This document shows, in pieces, positions 18,123 to 26,247 of a stretch of 64,000 bases of DNA (position 1 is the first letter of the stretch; the number at the start of each line of letters is the position of its first letter). The notes under the pieces are model-generated. The model ran no database searches. It was not told the origin of the DNA and was given only the letters and a program-made list of their open reading frames with translations. The DNA is from Virgibacillus halodenitrificans JCM 12304 (GTDB lineage: Bacteria > Bacillota > Bacilli > Bacillales > Amphibacillaceae): positions 1-64,000 of the forward strand of contig NZ_BAZS01000023.1 in NCBI RefSeq assembly GCF_001310895.1, read 5' to 3'. The translations under genes and the position numbers were made by a program.

Positions 18123-19253
18123 ATGGGAAAAATGGACATTTTTAATATAGAAGAAAAAATAAAAGAAATAGATGATGATAATAGCAAAGAGGCTATTCAA
18201 GAAATTTTGATAGAATTTAATCGCAATCATTTTCCAAATGTTATTTCAAAAGCGAAGGAATATCGGAATAAGTTCCAAAACGAGCAACTAACACACTTAC
18301 TGTTAATTATGGAAGCAACAAGTCACGCCAAAATTGGAGAGGGGAGCGCATCTATTGAAATTATCACCAGGCTCTATGAAGAGCAAAAAAGCCCTTCTGT
18401 TGATGACTTAATTTTATATAGCGAGTTGGCCTTTATGAATGATTATAAGCTTGCTCGAAGAATAATGAGTGAAGCAGTAAAGTTAATGGAAAGCAATGAA
18501 ATAAATATCGAAAAAATTAAGCTTGCAAGAGCATATCTTGTTTTAGGAGAGACAGAAGAAAATCTTGAGAAGTACATAAGAGCAATTAAATATTATAAAA
18601 AGGCGTTAGCCCATTTTGTAGAAAGCAAACAAAAAGATTTGCAAATGATACAATTTCTGCATTTTAAACTAGGTGTGCTTCATTCTACAGTAAACAAACC
18701 AGAAGAAGGTGAGAATTATTTAAAGAAAGCAATGGAAATAGCAGAAAGTCAGCAGGATGTTAATGTTATTATCAACTGTATGGTGAGTTTAGCCAAGAAT
18801 CTTGGGAGTAGGGGAGAAAACCAAGAAGCTTTTGCTTATTTAAAAAAAGCGCTTCCTATGTTTGAAGATTCGACTTTGAAAAACACAATGGTTCATGCGG
18901 AAGCTTATACAGAGTTAGCTTTTTATTATTTTGACCAGTCGCAACTTGAAGAAGCAGTTCCTAATTACGAAAATGCGATTCGTATTTATTTTAAACTATC
19001 ACATTACTCTGCTCGAAAGTTAGGAATGATCCATATGCAGTATGCGTATTGTTTGGAACATAAAAAGAATCCGGAAGTTTCTAAAGCGGGCAATAAGTAT
19101 GAGAAGGCTATTGAATTATTGGAGAGTTCAAATGATCGTGAACTTCTGGAGAATGCGCTTGCAGATGTTATATCCTTTTTTGCTCAAAAGAATAACTCGA
19201 AAAAGAAAAGGTTGTTTGAAAATAAATTTGTGCGGTTAACAAATAAAATGTAA
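18123..19253 (+). CDS. Tetratricopeptide-repeat protein
   Basis: This 376-residue soluble protein is almost all helical TPR repeats from about residue 120 (for example YIRAIKYYKKALAHF, EGENYLKKAMEIAES and EAVPNYENAIRIYF). The N-terminal 110 residues are also helical. The general arrangement recalls Rap/NprR-like peptide-responsive regulators, but there is no helix-turn-helix and no Phr-like small gene downstream, so that role is only a possibility. Start with AGGGG upstream. It stands alone between VanW and the iron transport genes. Confidence 0.72.
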   Translation: MGKMDIFNIEEKIKEIDDDNSKEAIQEILIEFNRNHFPNVISKAKEYRNKFQNEQLTHLLLIMEATSHAKIGEGSASIEIITRLYEEQKSPSVDDLILYSELAFMNDYKLARRIMSEAVKLMESNEINIEKIKLARAYLVLGETEENLEKYIRAIKYYKKALAHFVESKQKDLQMIQFLHFKLGVLHSTVNKPEEGENYLKKAMEIAESQQDVNVIINCMVSLAKNLGSRGENQEAFAYLKKALPMFEDSTLKNTMVHAEAYTELAFYYFDQSQLEEAVPNYENAIRIYFKLSHYSARKLGMIHMQYAYCLEHKKNPEVSKAGNKYEKAIELLESSNDRELLENALADVISFFAQKNNSKKKRLFENKFVRLTNKM

Positions 19254-19267
19254 TAGTTTGTTTATTA

Positions 19268-19296
19268 TTGACATAAGTACTAATCTAACATATGAT
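19268..19296 (+). promoter_or_regulatory. Sigma-A promoter of the iron-siderophore uptake operon
   Basis: TTGACA (19268-19273), a 17-bp spacer and TATGAT (19291-19296). The -10 overlaps the Fur box. Confidence 0.8.
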
Positions 19297-19313
19297 AATG
19301 ATAATCGTTATCA
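19293..19313 (+). promoter_or_regulatory. Fur box
   Basis: TGATAATGATAATCGTTATCA is a near-perfect Fur operator overlapping the -10 and start site. Iron-loaded Fur would block transcription of the uptake genes. Confidence 0.92.
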
Positions 19314-19343
19314 CTTACATAGAGGATTAAAGGAGAGAAAGAA

Positions 19344-20345
19344 ATGAAAAAATTAGGTTATCTATTTTTATTGCTTTTATTTATTTGCTTTTTGACAGCC
19401 TGTGGATCTGATGAAAAAGATGCCACCCAATCAAAAGAGGAATCAAACACTGGTAAAGAAGAAGCAAATGTTACAATAGAAGATGCATTTGGTGAACAAA
19501 CGCTTAAAGAAACACCAAAAAACATTGTCGTGCTGGAGTGGTCTTATGCAGAAGACCTGCTTGCACTTGGAATCCAACCTGCAGGAGTTGCTGATTTAGA
19601 TGGCTTTAACAAATGGGTAAATATTGATAAGAAATTTGATGAAAGCGTTGAAGATGTAGGTACACGTCAAGAACCTAACCTTGAAGCAATTTCTCGATTG
19701 AATCCAGATCTTATCATTGGAGTGAAATTCAGACATGAGCAATATTTAGACAGCTTAAAGGATATTGCTCCAGTAGTTACGTTTGCACCTTATGGTGATG
19801 AAGCTGTAAAAAATCATTATGAGAACATGATAAAAGAGTTTAAAACAGTGGCGAAAATCGTTGACCAAGACGCCAAAGCAGAAGAAGCCTTGCGAAATCT
19901 TGACGAAGTCATTGAAAGTGAAAAGAAACGTGTGGAAGAGGCAGATTTAGCAGGAGAGAAATACATTGCTACTCAAGCGTTTACAGCTCAAAACACGCCA
20001 ACATTACGATTATTTACTGATAATTCCATGGTAGCACAAATCATGAATAACTTGGGCTTTAAAAATGCATATGAATCTGATAAAGTTGAACCGTACGGCT
20101 ATAGTGAGGTAACAGTGGAAGCACTACAAAATTTCCAAGAAGAAAATATGCAGTTTTTATATATCGTGCAAGAAGATGATAATATATTTAAAAATCAATT
20201 GAAAGGTAATCCGGTGTGGGAGAATTTATCTTTTGTACAGGCAGGCAACACCCACTCATTACCTGGTGATACTTGGACATTTGGAGGAGTTTTATCTGCT
20301 GAGGTACTCACAAAACAGTTAGTCGATGCTATGGTAAATGAGTGA
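19344..20345 (+). CDS. Iron-siderophore ABC transporter substrate-binding lipoprotein
   Basis: This 333-residue lipoprotein has a signal peptide with lipobox LTAC, giving a lipid-modified Cys at residue 20. The mature protein has the class III binding-protein layout: NIVVLEWSYAEDLLALGIQPAGV, then NLEAISRLNPDLIIG, a long helix and a second lobe. It would capture a ferric siderophore, probably citrate- or hydroxamate-type like YfmC/FecB relatives; the ligand is not certain. It is the first gene after the Fur-controlled promoter, with the permease 4 bp downstream. Confidence 0.9.
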   Translation: MKKLGYLFLLLLFICFLTACGSDEKDATQSKEESNTGKEEANVTIEDAFGEQTLKETPKNIVVLEWSYAEDLLALGIQPAGVADLDGFNKWVNIDKKFDESVEDVGTRQEPNLEAISRLNPDLIIGVKFRHEQYLDSLKDIAPVVTFAPYGDEAVKNHYENMIKEFKTVAKIVDQDAKAEEALRNLDEVIESEKKRVEEADLAGEKYIATQAFTAQNTPTLRLFTDNSMVAQIMNNLGFKNAYESDKVEPYGYSEVTVEALQNFQEENMQFLYIVQEDDNIFKNQLKGNPVWENLSFVQAGNTHSLPGDTWTFGGVLSAEVLTKQLVDAMVNE

Positions 20346-20349
20346 TTAG

Positions 20350-22377
20350 ATGAATCAATCGATAAAAAAGACAATGCTTGCGGTTCTTACCTTCGGAGGT
20401 GGAACCGCTCTTTTATGTTTTCTAGTATTTATACATATTAATCAAGGAAGCGTTTCTATCCCTTACCAGGTAGTGTTAGATGCTATACTATCGCCTGAAG
20501 ATAAGCTCGCACATCATACTGTTAGGATGTTGAGACTTCCTCGTGCACTAATGGGAGTAATTGCTGGTGGCGCTTTGGCGGTATCAGGTGTGATTTTACA
20601 ATCAGTTACAAAGAATCCCTTAGCTTCAGCAAGTACATTAGGTATCCATTCAGGTACTTATTTCGCAGTGGTTCTATCAACTGTATTTGTGCCAGCTTCT
20701 TTGATTGGAAACGGCATTATTCCTGCTTTTCTAGGTGGAATTATTACTTTCTTACTTGTTTTTGCTTTATCAGGAGGAAACCGTGCAACTCCTGTCAGAA
20801 TGGTGCTAGCAGGTATGATTGTTACGTTTTTGTTTTCTTCTCTAACAAGTGTACTGCAAATTTTTTATGAAAATGAAACTGCAGGTATTTTTCTTTGGGG
20901 ATCTGGCACACTTGTTCAAAATGATTGGAGTGGTGTGCAATTTACTTTACCAATTGTGTTTATTAGCTTTCTTCTCGTATTACTATTATCTTTTAAATTA
21001 GATACTTTAACCCTAGGTGACGATGTTGCAACAGCTTTAGGACAAAACGTTGCCATTCTGAAATTTGTTGCAATAATTGCAGCAGTTTTGCTAACTTCAG
21101 TAACAGTTAGCGTTGTTGGACCCATTGGCTTTGTGGGATTAGTTGCACCACATATTGTTAAACTTATCGGTTATAGAAAACATTTCCCATTAATCATTGC
21201 TTCATTTCTATGGGGAGGGAATGTCTTACTTTTAGCTGATATATTGGCTCGTATTGTGGATCCCTCATTTTCTGAGCTGCCTGTTGGAGCAATTACGGCA
21301 TTTATTGGAGCTCCTTGGCTAATTTATCTTGTATTAAGAATGAGGAAAAGAAAATATGGAGAAGAAAATACAGCTATTATTGCAGGGAAAATTACTAGAG
21401 GGGTGTCTTTGAAAATCATTATTCCTGCGCTAATCATAGCGATTGTTGTAGGGCTGGGAATAAGTCTATCCTCAGGAAATTACGGATTTGAACCTATTAC
21501 TACTTGGCAGGCGTTGATAGGAGATAGTAATAAATTCATGAAGGATCTAATATTAGAACTTCGGCTTCCGCGTGCACTTGTAGCTTTAATGAGTGGGATG
21601 TTATTAGCTGCCAGTGGTTTGATTTTTCAAGGAGTACTTAGAAACCCGCTTGCAGACCCTTCTGTTATTGGAATTACTTCAGGTGCAGGTTTGGGCGCGC
21701 TATTAATGATGTATGTATTTGGTGTATCCGCTGTCTGGATTCCTATTGGTGGGATGATAGGAGCATTTCTGTTTTTTATTTTGGTTATGGTTTTAGCTAT
21801 TCGTGCACAGTTCCAACCGACAATCCTAGCTCTATTAGGGATCGGTATTTCTGCGTTTGGTACGGCCGCTATTCAAATTCTTGTAGTCCAAGCAGATATG
21901 GGTGTGGCCTCAGCTCTAACATGGCTATCAGGTACCACTTATGCAAAGGGATGGACTGAAATAATTTATTATTTGGTGTGGCCGGTTTTTCTAATATTGC
22001 CTTTACTATTTCTGAGGATAGATATATTGGATACACTTTCTTTAGGGGATGATACAGCGAAAGGGTTGGGATTGAAAGTAATGTCTGTTCGATTTCAACT
22101 GGCTCTTTTAGCTACATTGTTGGCTGCCTTTAGTGTGGCAGCGGTAGGAGCGATCGGATTTATTGGTTTAATAGCTCCTCATTTTGCAAGATTACTTGTA
22201 GGACCGGCCAATAAACGATTATTACCTGTTTCCATATTAATTGGTGGATTTTTATTATTGCTTGCAGATGTACTAAGTCGGACTATATTCGCTCCAAACG
22301 AAGTTCCGGCAGGTATTATTGTAGCAATTATCGGAGCTCCTTATTTCTTATGGCTAATGAAGAGAAAAGCTTCATAG
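20350..22377 (+). CDS. Iron-siderophore ABC transporter permease, two FecCD domains fused
   Basis: The 675-residue membrane protein is a tandem of two FecCD-type permease domains (about 1-335 and 350-675), each with about ten TM segments. The paired motifs LRLPRALMGVIAGGALAVSG and LRLPRALVALMSGMLLAASG mark the domain starts; GPIGFVGLVAPHIVK and GAIGFIGLIAPHFAR are the two ATPase-contact regions. FhuB has the same fused design. The start overlaps the end of the binding-protein gene closely. No ATPase gene follows; the next gene is convergent aconitase, so a shared FhuC/YusV-type ATPase encoded elsewhere is expected. Confidence 0.92.
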   Translation: MNQSIKKTMLAVLTFGGGTALLCFLVFIHINQGSVSIPYQVVLDAILSPEDKLAHHTVRMLRLPRALMGVIAGGALAVSGVILQSVTKNPLASASTLGIHSGTYFAVVLSTVFVPASLIGNGIIPAFLGGIITFLLVFALSGGNRATPVRMVLAGMIVTFLFSSLTSVLQIFYENETAGIFLWGSGTLVQNDWSGVQFTLPIVFISFLLVLLLSFKLDTLTLGDDVATALGQNVAILKFVAIIAAVLLTSVTVSVVGPIGFVGLVAPHIVKLIGYRKHFPLIIASFLWGGNVLLLADILARIVDPSFSELPVGAITAFIGAPWLIYLVLRMRKRKYGEENTAIIAGKITRGVSLKIIIPALIIAIVVGLGISLSSGNYGFEPITTWQALIGDSNKFMKDLILELRLPRALVALMSGMLLAASGLIFQGVLRNPLADPSVIGITSGAGLGALLMMYVFGVSAVWIPIGGMIGAFLFFILVMVLAIRAQFQPTILALLGIGISAFGTAAIQILVVQADMGVASALTWLSGTTYAKGWTEIIYYLVWPVFLILPLLFLRIDILDTLSLGDDTAKGLGLKVMSVRFQLALLATLLAAFSVAAVGAIGFIGLIAPHFARLLVGPANKRLLPVSILIGGFLLLLADVLSRTIFAPNEVPAGIIVAIIGAPYFLWLMKRKAS

Positions 22378-22404
22378 ATTTAAAAGGCAATATTTTCTTG
22401 TAAA

Positions 22405-22433
22405 TAAAAAAAGCGCAATATGCGCTTTTTTTT
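22405..22433. terminator. Bidirectional terminator between permease and aconitase
   Basis: AAAAAAAGCGCA pairs with TGCGCTTTTTTT. It has A and T runs both ways and overlaps the last codon of the aconitase gene. Confidence 0.85.
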
Positions 22434-24375
22434 ATTTACGTTCTTTTATCCAATTGATTAACCCTCCAGATAAGATAATTTCCTTCTGACGGTTGGTAAG
22501 CTTATGTTGGACAGTTATTTCTTTATTGCTTTTTTGCAAAGTGGCAGATAATGTACTATCTTCTTGGATTTTTCTTCTTACATCTTTGAAGGTCAGCACC
22601 TCACCCTCAGTCAATTTATCATAATCTTCTTCGTTCGTAAATTGAAGTGGTAAGACACCAAAGTTAACTAAGTTTTGCCAATGAATTCTCGCATAATCCT
22701 TAACTAGTACGGCACGTAAGCCTAAATACCTTGGTGCCAAAGCAGCATGTTCTCTGCTCGAACCTTGCCCATAGTTATTTCCGCCGACAATCATATGTCC
22801 ACCCAATTCTTTACTTTTAATTCCTCTCTCTACATAAGTGGAGTCTACGTTTTCAAAGGTGAATTTACTAATTTCAGGTAAATTACTACGATATGGCAAG
22901 ACCCTTGCACCACCAGCTAATATTTCATCAGTAGATATATTGTCACCTACTTTAAGAAGAATTGGAAGCTCCAACGTATCTGGTAGTTTGTCCATTTCAG
23001 GTATTGATACAATATTAGGTCCTTTTATTAATTCAACCTGTTTGGCCTCTTCTGGAGGTAAGGGATGCTCCAGAAGATCATCATTACGATTTTGATTTTT
23101 TAATTCCTTAACTTCTGGGTAAGGGAATTCCAGGGTTCTGGGGTCTGTTATCTCTCCGGTTAAGGCAGATGCTGCTGCTACCTCAGGACTGCAAAGAAAT
23201 ACGCTGTCTTCTTTCGTACCAGACCTGCCAGGGAAGTTTCTTGGTGTTGTCCTTAAACTGTTCTTACCTGAAGCAGGAGCTTGTCCCATCCCGATACAAC
23301 CATTGCAACCTGCCTGATGCATCCGTGCTCCAGAACCAAGTAGACTTGCAATATGCATTTCCTTTACCAAATTTGTTAGCATTTGCCTGGAAGTAGGGTT
23401 AATGTCAAATGAAATTCCCGGTGCAATTGTACGGTCCTTTACTATTTCCGCAGCTACTGCAAAATCTCTAAACCCTGGATTTGCAGAAGAACCAATGTAA
23501 GATTGGTAAATAGGAGTTCCAGCCACTTCTTCTACAGGTACGACATTTCCAGGACTGGAAGGCTTAGCAATTAAAGGAATTAATTCAGATAGATTGATTT
23601 CATCCTCCAAATCATATGTCGCATCATTGTCTGCTTTTAATTCTCTCCAATCCTCTTCACGCTGTTGTTTTTTTAAGAAGCCTCTCACTTCTTCATCTGA
23701 AGGGAAAACGCTAGTTGTAGCTCCAAGTTCTGCACCCATATTAGCAATAACATGGCGATCCATTGCGGAAAGGTTTTTAACACCTGGTCCATAGTATTCA
23801 ATTATTTTCCCGACACCGCCTTTAACATCATAGCGGCGTAATAACTCAAGAATAATATCCTTAGCGCTAACCCAATCCGGTAGTTCACCTGATAATTTGA
23901 CTCCAAAAATTTCTGGCATCGTAATGTATATTGGTTCTCCAGCTATCGCCATTGCAACATCTATTCCTCCAGCACCCATAGCAAGCATTCCCATGCAGCC
24001 ATTGGCGCAGGTATGACTGTCAGACCCTAATAAAGTTTTACCAGGTTTAGCCAAACGTTGCATGTGAACGGGATGGCTTACACCGTTCCCAGGGCGACTA
24101 TAGTATAATCCAAATCGCTTTGCTGCGCTTTCCAAAAATAGATGATCATCCGGATTTTTGCTATCTTCCTGGATCAAATTATGGTCTACGTATTGGGCAG
24201 AAGCTTCAGTCTTTGCGTAGTCTAATCCCATTGCTTCAAGTTCAAGCATTACCATTGTACCCGTAGCATCTTGCGTCAATGTCTGATCAATTTTTAACCC
24301 GATTTCTTCACCTGGTTCCATTGTTCCTGAAATAAGATGTTCCTTTATTAATTTTTGAGCAACATTTAGTCCCAA
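22432..24375 (-). CDS. Aconitate hydratase, short (about 650-residue) type
   Basis: This 647-residue [4Fe-4S] enzyme is predicted to interconvert citrate and isocitrate through cis-aconitate. The large domain has GSDSHTCANGCMG (first cluster Cys) and the pair in HQAGCNGCIGMG. The swivel domain carries GNNYGQGSSREHAAL with the catalytic Ser. It is clearly shorter than the roughly 900-residue CitB aconitase normal in Bacillus, so it is probably a second aconitase, with mitochondrial-like domain order. Translation starts at TTG with GAGGAGG upstream. A homologous hydro-lyase substrate such as 2-methylcitrate cannot be excluded. Confidence 0.85.
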   Translation of the reverse strand: MGLNVAQKLIKEHLISGTMEPGEEIGLKIDQTLTQDATGTMVMLELEAMGLDYAKTEASAQYVDHNLIQEDSKNPDDHLFLESAAKRFGLYYSRPGNGVSHPVHMQRLAKPGKTLLGSDSHTCANGCMGMLAMGAGGIDVAMAIAGEPIYITMPEIFGVKLSGELPDWVSAKDIILELLRRYDVKGGVGKIIEYYGPGVKNLSAMDRHVIANMGAELGATTSVFPSDEEVRGFLKKQQREEDWRELKADNDATYDLEDEINLSELIPLIAKPSSPGNVVPVEEVAGTPIYQSYIGSSANPGFRDFAVAAEIVKDRTIAPGISFDINPTSRQMLTNLVKEMHIASLLGSGARMHQAGCNGCIGMGQAPASGKNSLRTTPRNFPGRSGTKEDSVFLCSPEVAAASALTGEITDPRTLEFPYPEVKELKNQNRNDDLLEHPLPPEEAKQVELIKGPNIVSIPEMDKLPDTLELPILLKVGDNISTDEILAGGARVLPYRSNLPEISKFTFENVDSTYVERGIKSKELGGHMIVGGNNYGQGSSREHAALAPRYLGLRAVLVKDYARIHWQNLVNFGVLPLQFTNEEDYDKLTEGEVLTFKDVRRKIQEDSTLSATLQKSNKEITVQHKLTNRQKEIILSGGLINWIKERK

Positions 24376-24444
24376 GTTATATCCTCCTCTAACATGAGTT
24401 CTATTTACCTATTCCTTTGTTAGAAGATTTTCAAACCCAAGTTA

Positions 24445-24471
24445 AAAGCTATGCAACAATAGCATAGCTTT
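24445..24471. terminator. Hairpin, possible terminator remnant
   Basis: AAAGCTATGC pairs perfectly with GCATAGCTTT around a 7-nt loop. It sits beside the YceI-like remnant, suggesting the old gene's terminator. Confidence 0.45.
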
Positions 24472-24505
24472 AATTTTAGAGTTTGAATTGTTTCTAATTT
24501 GATCA

Positions 24506-24580
24506 TTAAGTTTGTTTATGAGCTTCAATTTCAAAATTTATCTTAACATCCTCATCAACTAGTACTCCACCAGTTTCTAA
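24506..24580 (-). pseudogene. YceI-family protein, C-terminal remnant
   Basis: The minus strand reads LETGGVLVDEDVKINFEIEAHKQT then a stop. This resembles the conserved C-terminal strands of YceI-family lipid-binding proteins. A stop codon lies directly upstream in frame, and no more of the gene is present. I infer a decayed gene; the match is short. Confidence 0.45.
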
Positions 24581-24699
24581 AACTATTTACATACTTCTCT
24601 ATTACCACAGTTACTAAATTTTAATCATGTTTCTTAATTAGATTAGTTGTACTAGTTTAAGAATTAAGATATAATTAAATTGATAACAAAATTAAGAAC

Positions 24700-24797
24700 A
24701 AAGCCTTCAGGGGGAGCCGTTTTGGCTGAGAGTGAACAAATAATTGTTCTTACCCTTTGAACCTGTTAGTTAATACTAGCGTAGGGATGGTGGCTTT
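24700..24797 (+). promoter_or_regulatory. TPP riboswitch (THI element)
   Basis: The conserved cores CAGGGGGAGCC, GGCTGAGAGTGAAC, CCCTTTGAACCTG and GCGTAGGGATGG are all present in order. The closing helix AAAGCC/GGCTTT brackets the element. It controls thiT through the terminator at 24807-24869. Confidence 0.95.
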
Positions 24798-24806
24798 TTT
24801 GATGGA

Positions 24807-24869
24807 AAAGTAATGTTTATGACTGGTTTCCCCATCAGGAAGTCTTCCCCTTTGGCATTGCTTTTTTTG
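24807..24869 (+). terminator. TPP-riboswitch-controlled terminator
   Basis: AAAGTAATG (24807-24815) pairs with CATTGCTTT (24856-24864) around an internal hairpin and is followed by T7. It sits between the aptamer and thiT. Confidence 0.7.
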
Positions 24870-24904
24870 TTGTCTAAATATGTAAAGAGGGGAGATCAAG
24901 ATGT

Positions 24905-25474
24905 ATGCGTTCAAATCGTACTTTATTTTTAATTGAGGTAGCTGTTTTCACAGCGCTAGCATTACTATTGGATATACTGCCGTTATCTTTTAAAATTTGG
25001 GCACAAGGAGGTTCCATATCGTTTGCAATGATTCCTGTCTTTATTGTGGCTTTCCGATGGGGAGTAAAAGGAGGGTTGCTTTCAGGTTTCTTATGGGGCG
25101 CCTTACAAGTTGCTACAGGTACGGCTTATATTTTACATCCTTTGCAAGGTTTTATTGATTATGCAATTGCTTTTACTGTTCTTGGCTTTGCAGGAATTTT
25201 TGCTCCTAAAATTCAGCAAGCAGTAAAACATAATAACACAAGCTCTTATCTTAGTTATATTGCACTTGGGGTATTGTTAGGCTCATTCCTGCGGTTTGTT
25301 GCTCACTATACTGCTGGTGTAGTATTTTTTGAGTCAGCAATAGAAGGTCAACCAGTGTGGCTTTATTCCCTAGTTTACAACGGTTCCTATATGTTCCCGT
25401 CCTTCATTATTTGTACAATACTTGTATTTTTCTTGTTTCACACTCAACCAAGGACCTTATTAAAAGCAGCTTAA
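24905..25474 (+). CDS. thiT: Thiamine ECF transporter S component
   Basis: This 189-residue, six-TM protein binds thiamine and works with the shared ECF energising module (EcfA, EcfA', EcfT, encoded elsewhere). The family motif KIWAQGGSISFAMIPVF (30-46), the AQGGS loop and the LHPLQGFIDY region match ThiT/YuaJ. The TPP riboswitch upstream confirms the substrate. GAGGGGAG precedes the start; an out-of-frame ATG at 24901 is ignored. Monocistronic, closed by a terminator at 25495. Confidence 0.95.
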   Translation: MRSNRTLFLIEVAVFTALALLLDILPLSFKIWAQGGSISFAMIPVFIVAFRWGVKGGLLSGFLWGALQVATGTAYILHPLQGFIDYAIAFTVLGFAGIFAPKIQQAVKHNNTSSYLSYIALGVLLGSFLRFVAHYTAGVVFFESAIEGQPVWLYSLVYNGSYMFPSFIICTILVFFLFHTQPRTLLKAA

Positions 25475-25494
25475 ATACTAGATACGTATTATCC

Positions 25495-25527
25495 AAAAAA
25501 GGTAATCTTTTATGATTACCTTTTTAT
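25495..25527 (+). terminator. Rho-independent terminator of thiT
   Basis: AAAAAGGTAATC pairs with GATTACCTTTTT. Confidence 0.9.
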
Positions 25528-25591
25528 TGTTCGTCTCAACTTGGCAAGCATAGTAATATATCTATACCATAACTAAATGGGAGGTGTGTAC

Positions 25592-25726
25592 TTGAAAGAA
25601 TTAATAGGAAAGTGTTTTCAATGTGAAAAAGAAGTATATTGCGAAAATGGTTTTTTTAATGGTGAACAAGTGCAGGGTAAATTATTTTGCCCGGAGTGTG
25701 CAGCTGAACTAAATAATTCTAATTAA
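25592..25726 (+). CDS. Small zinc-ribbon protein, 44 residues
   Basis: It starts at TTG with GGGAGGTG upstream. The product has two Cys pairs, CFQC (8-11) and CPEC (33-36), plus Cys17, typical of a zinc ribbon. It has no other domain. It lies between two terminators, so it is its own unit. Function unknown. Confidence 0.65.
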   Translation: MKELIGKCFQCEKEVYCENGFFNGEQVQGKLFCPECAAELNNSN

Positions 25727-25730
25727 AGTA

Positions 25731-25762
25731 AATAAGGCAACCGGGATTCGGTTGCCTTACTT
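25731..25762. terminator. Bidirectional terminator
   Basis: TAAGGCAACC pairs with GGTTGCCTTA between the zinc-ribbon ORF and the converging stress protein gene. Confidence 0.8.
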
Positions 25763-25763
25763 A

Positions 25764-26114
25764 TTAGTCAAGATAGCTTGCTACATTTTCATTGTTTGTC
25801 ACAATTAGTAATACTTTTCCTTCATCCATATCTTCTTCGTAGTTCTCAGCTTCCGCTTCAGAGAACCCAATTTCTTGTAGCTTCGTTCGTAACTCGTCAC
25901 CTTTTTTGTTGAATAGGTTCCCAACTGCATCTCCCAGGTCCATTTCTTTTATACCAATTGTGTTAGCGTCTGTGCTACTAGCTAAACGTTTTGTTCGATC
26001 ATCGTCGTGAGATAGGAGATATACATCCTTTTTATCAATTCCCTTGTCTTGTAGAATAGATACCGCTGTTTTTAACTTCTCATCATTAGTAAATTCCTTT
26101 ACATATGGTTTCAT
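25764..26114 (-). CDS. General stress protein of the YflT/GSP17M family
   Basis: This 116-residue soluble acidic protein has the GSP17M-type N-terminus: VKEFTNDEKLKTAVSILQDKGIDKKDVYLLSHDDDRTKRLA. A C-terminal GKVLLIV strand follows. In B. subtilis the YflT relatives belong to the SigB general stress regulon; the biochemical role is unknown. GGAGGCAA lies upstream of the start. No clear SigB promoter was identified. Confidence 0.82.
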   Translation of the reverse strand: MKPYVKEFTNDEKLKTAVSILQDKGIDKKDVYLLSHDDDRTKRLASSTDANTIGIKEMDLGDAVGNLFNKKGDELRTKLQEIGFSEAEAENYEEDMDEGKVLLIVTNNENVASYLD

Positions 26115-26247
26115 TATTTAAATTGCCTCCTTCTGATGTTAGAAAATGTATTCCCGCTTCTCGCAAATATAAACCCTTTATGTTATTGTCGCGATCTACT
26201 TTCCTTTTGCATAGGCTATATAACCATTACACGAAGGAGAGAGGTTT

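Larger units (their letters stand above)
24376..24699. other. Intergenic region with hairpin and gene remnant
   Basis: This 324-bp gap holds the acn leader, a hairpin (24445-24471) and a degraded YceI-like coding fragment (24506-24580). No intact gene was found. The thiT promoter should lie near its right end. Confidence 0.6.
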
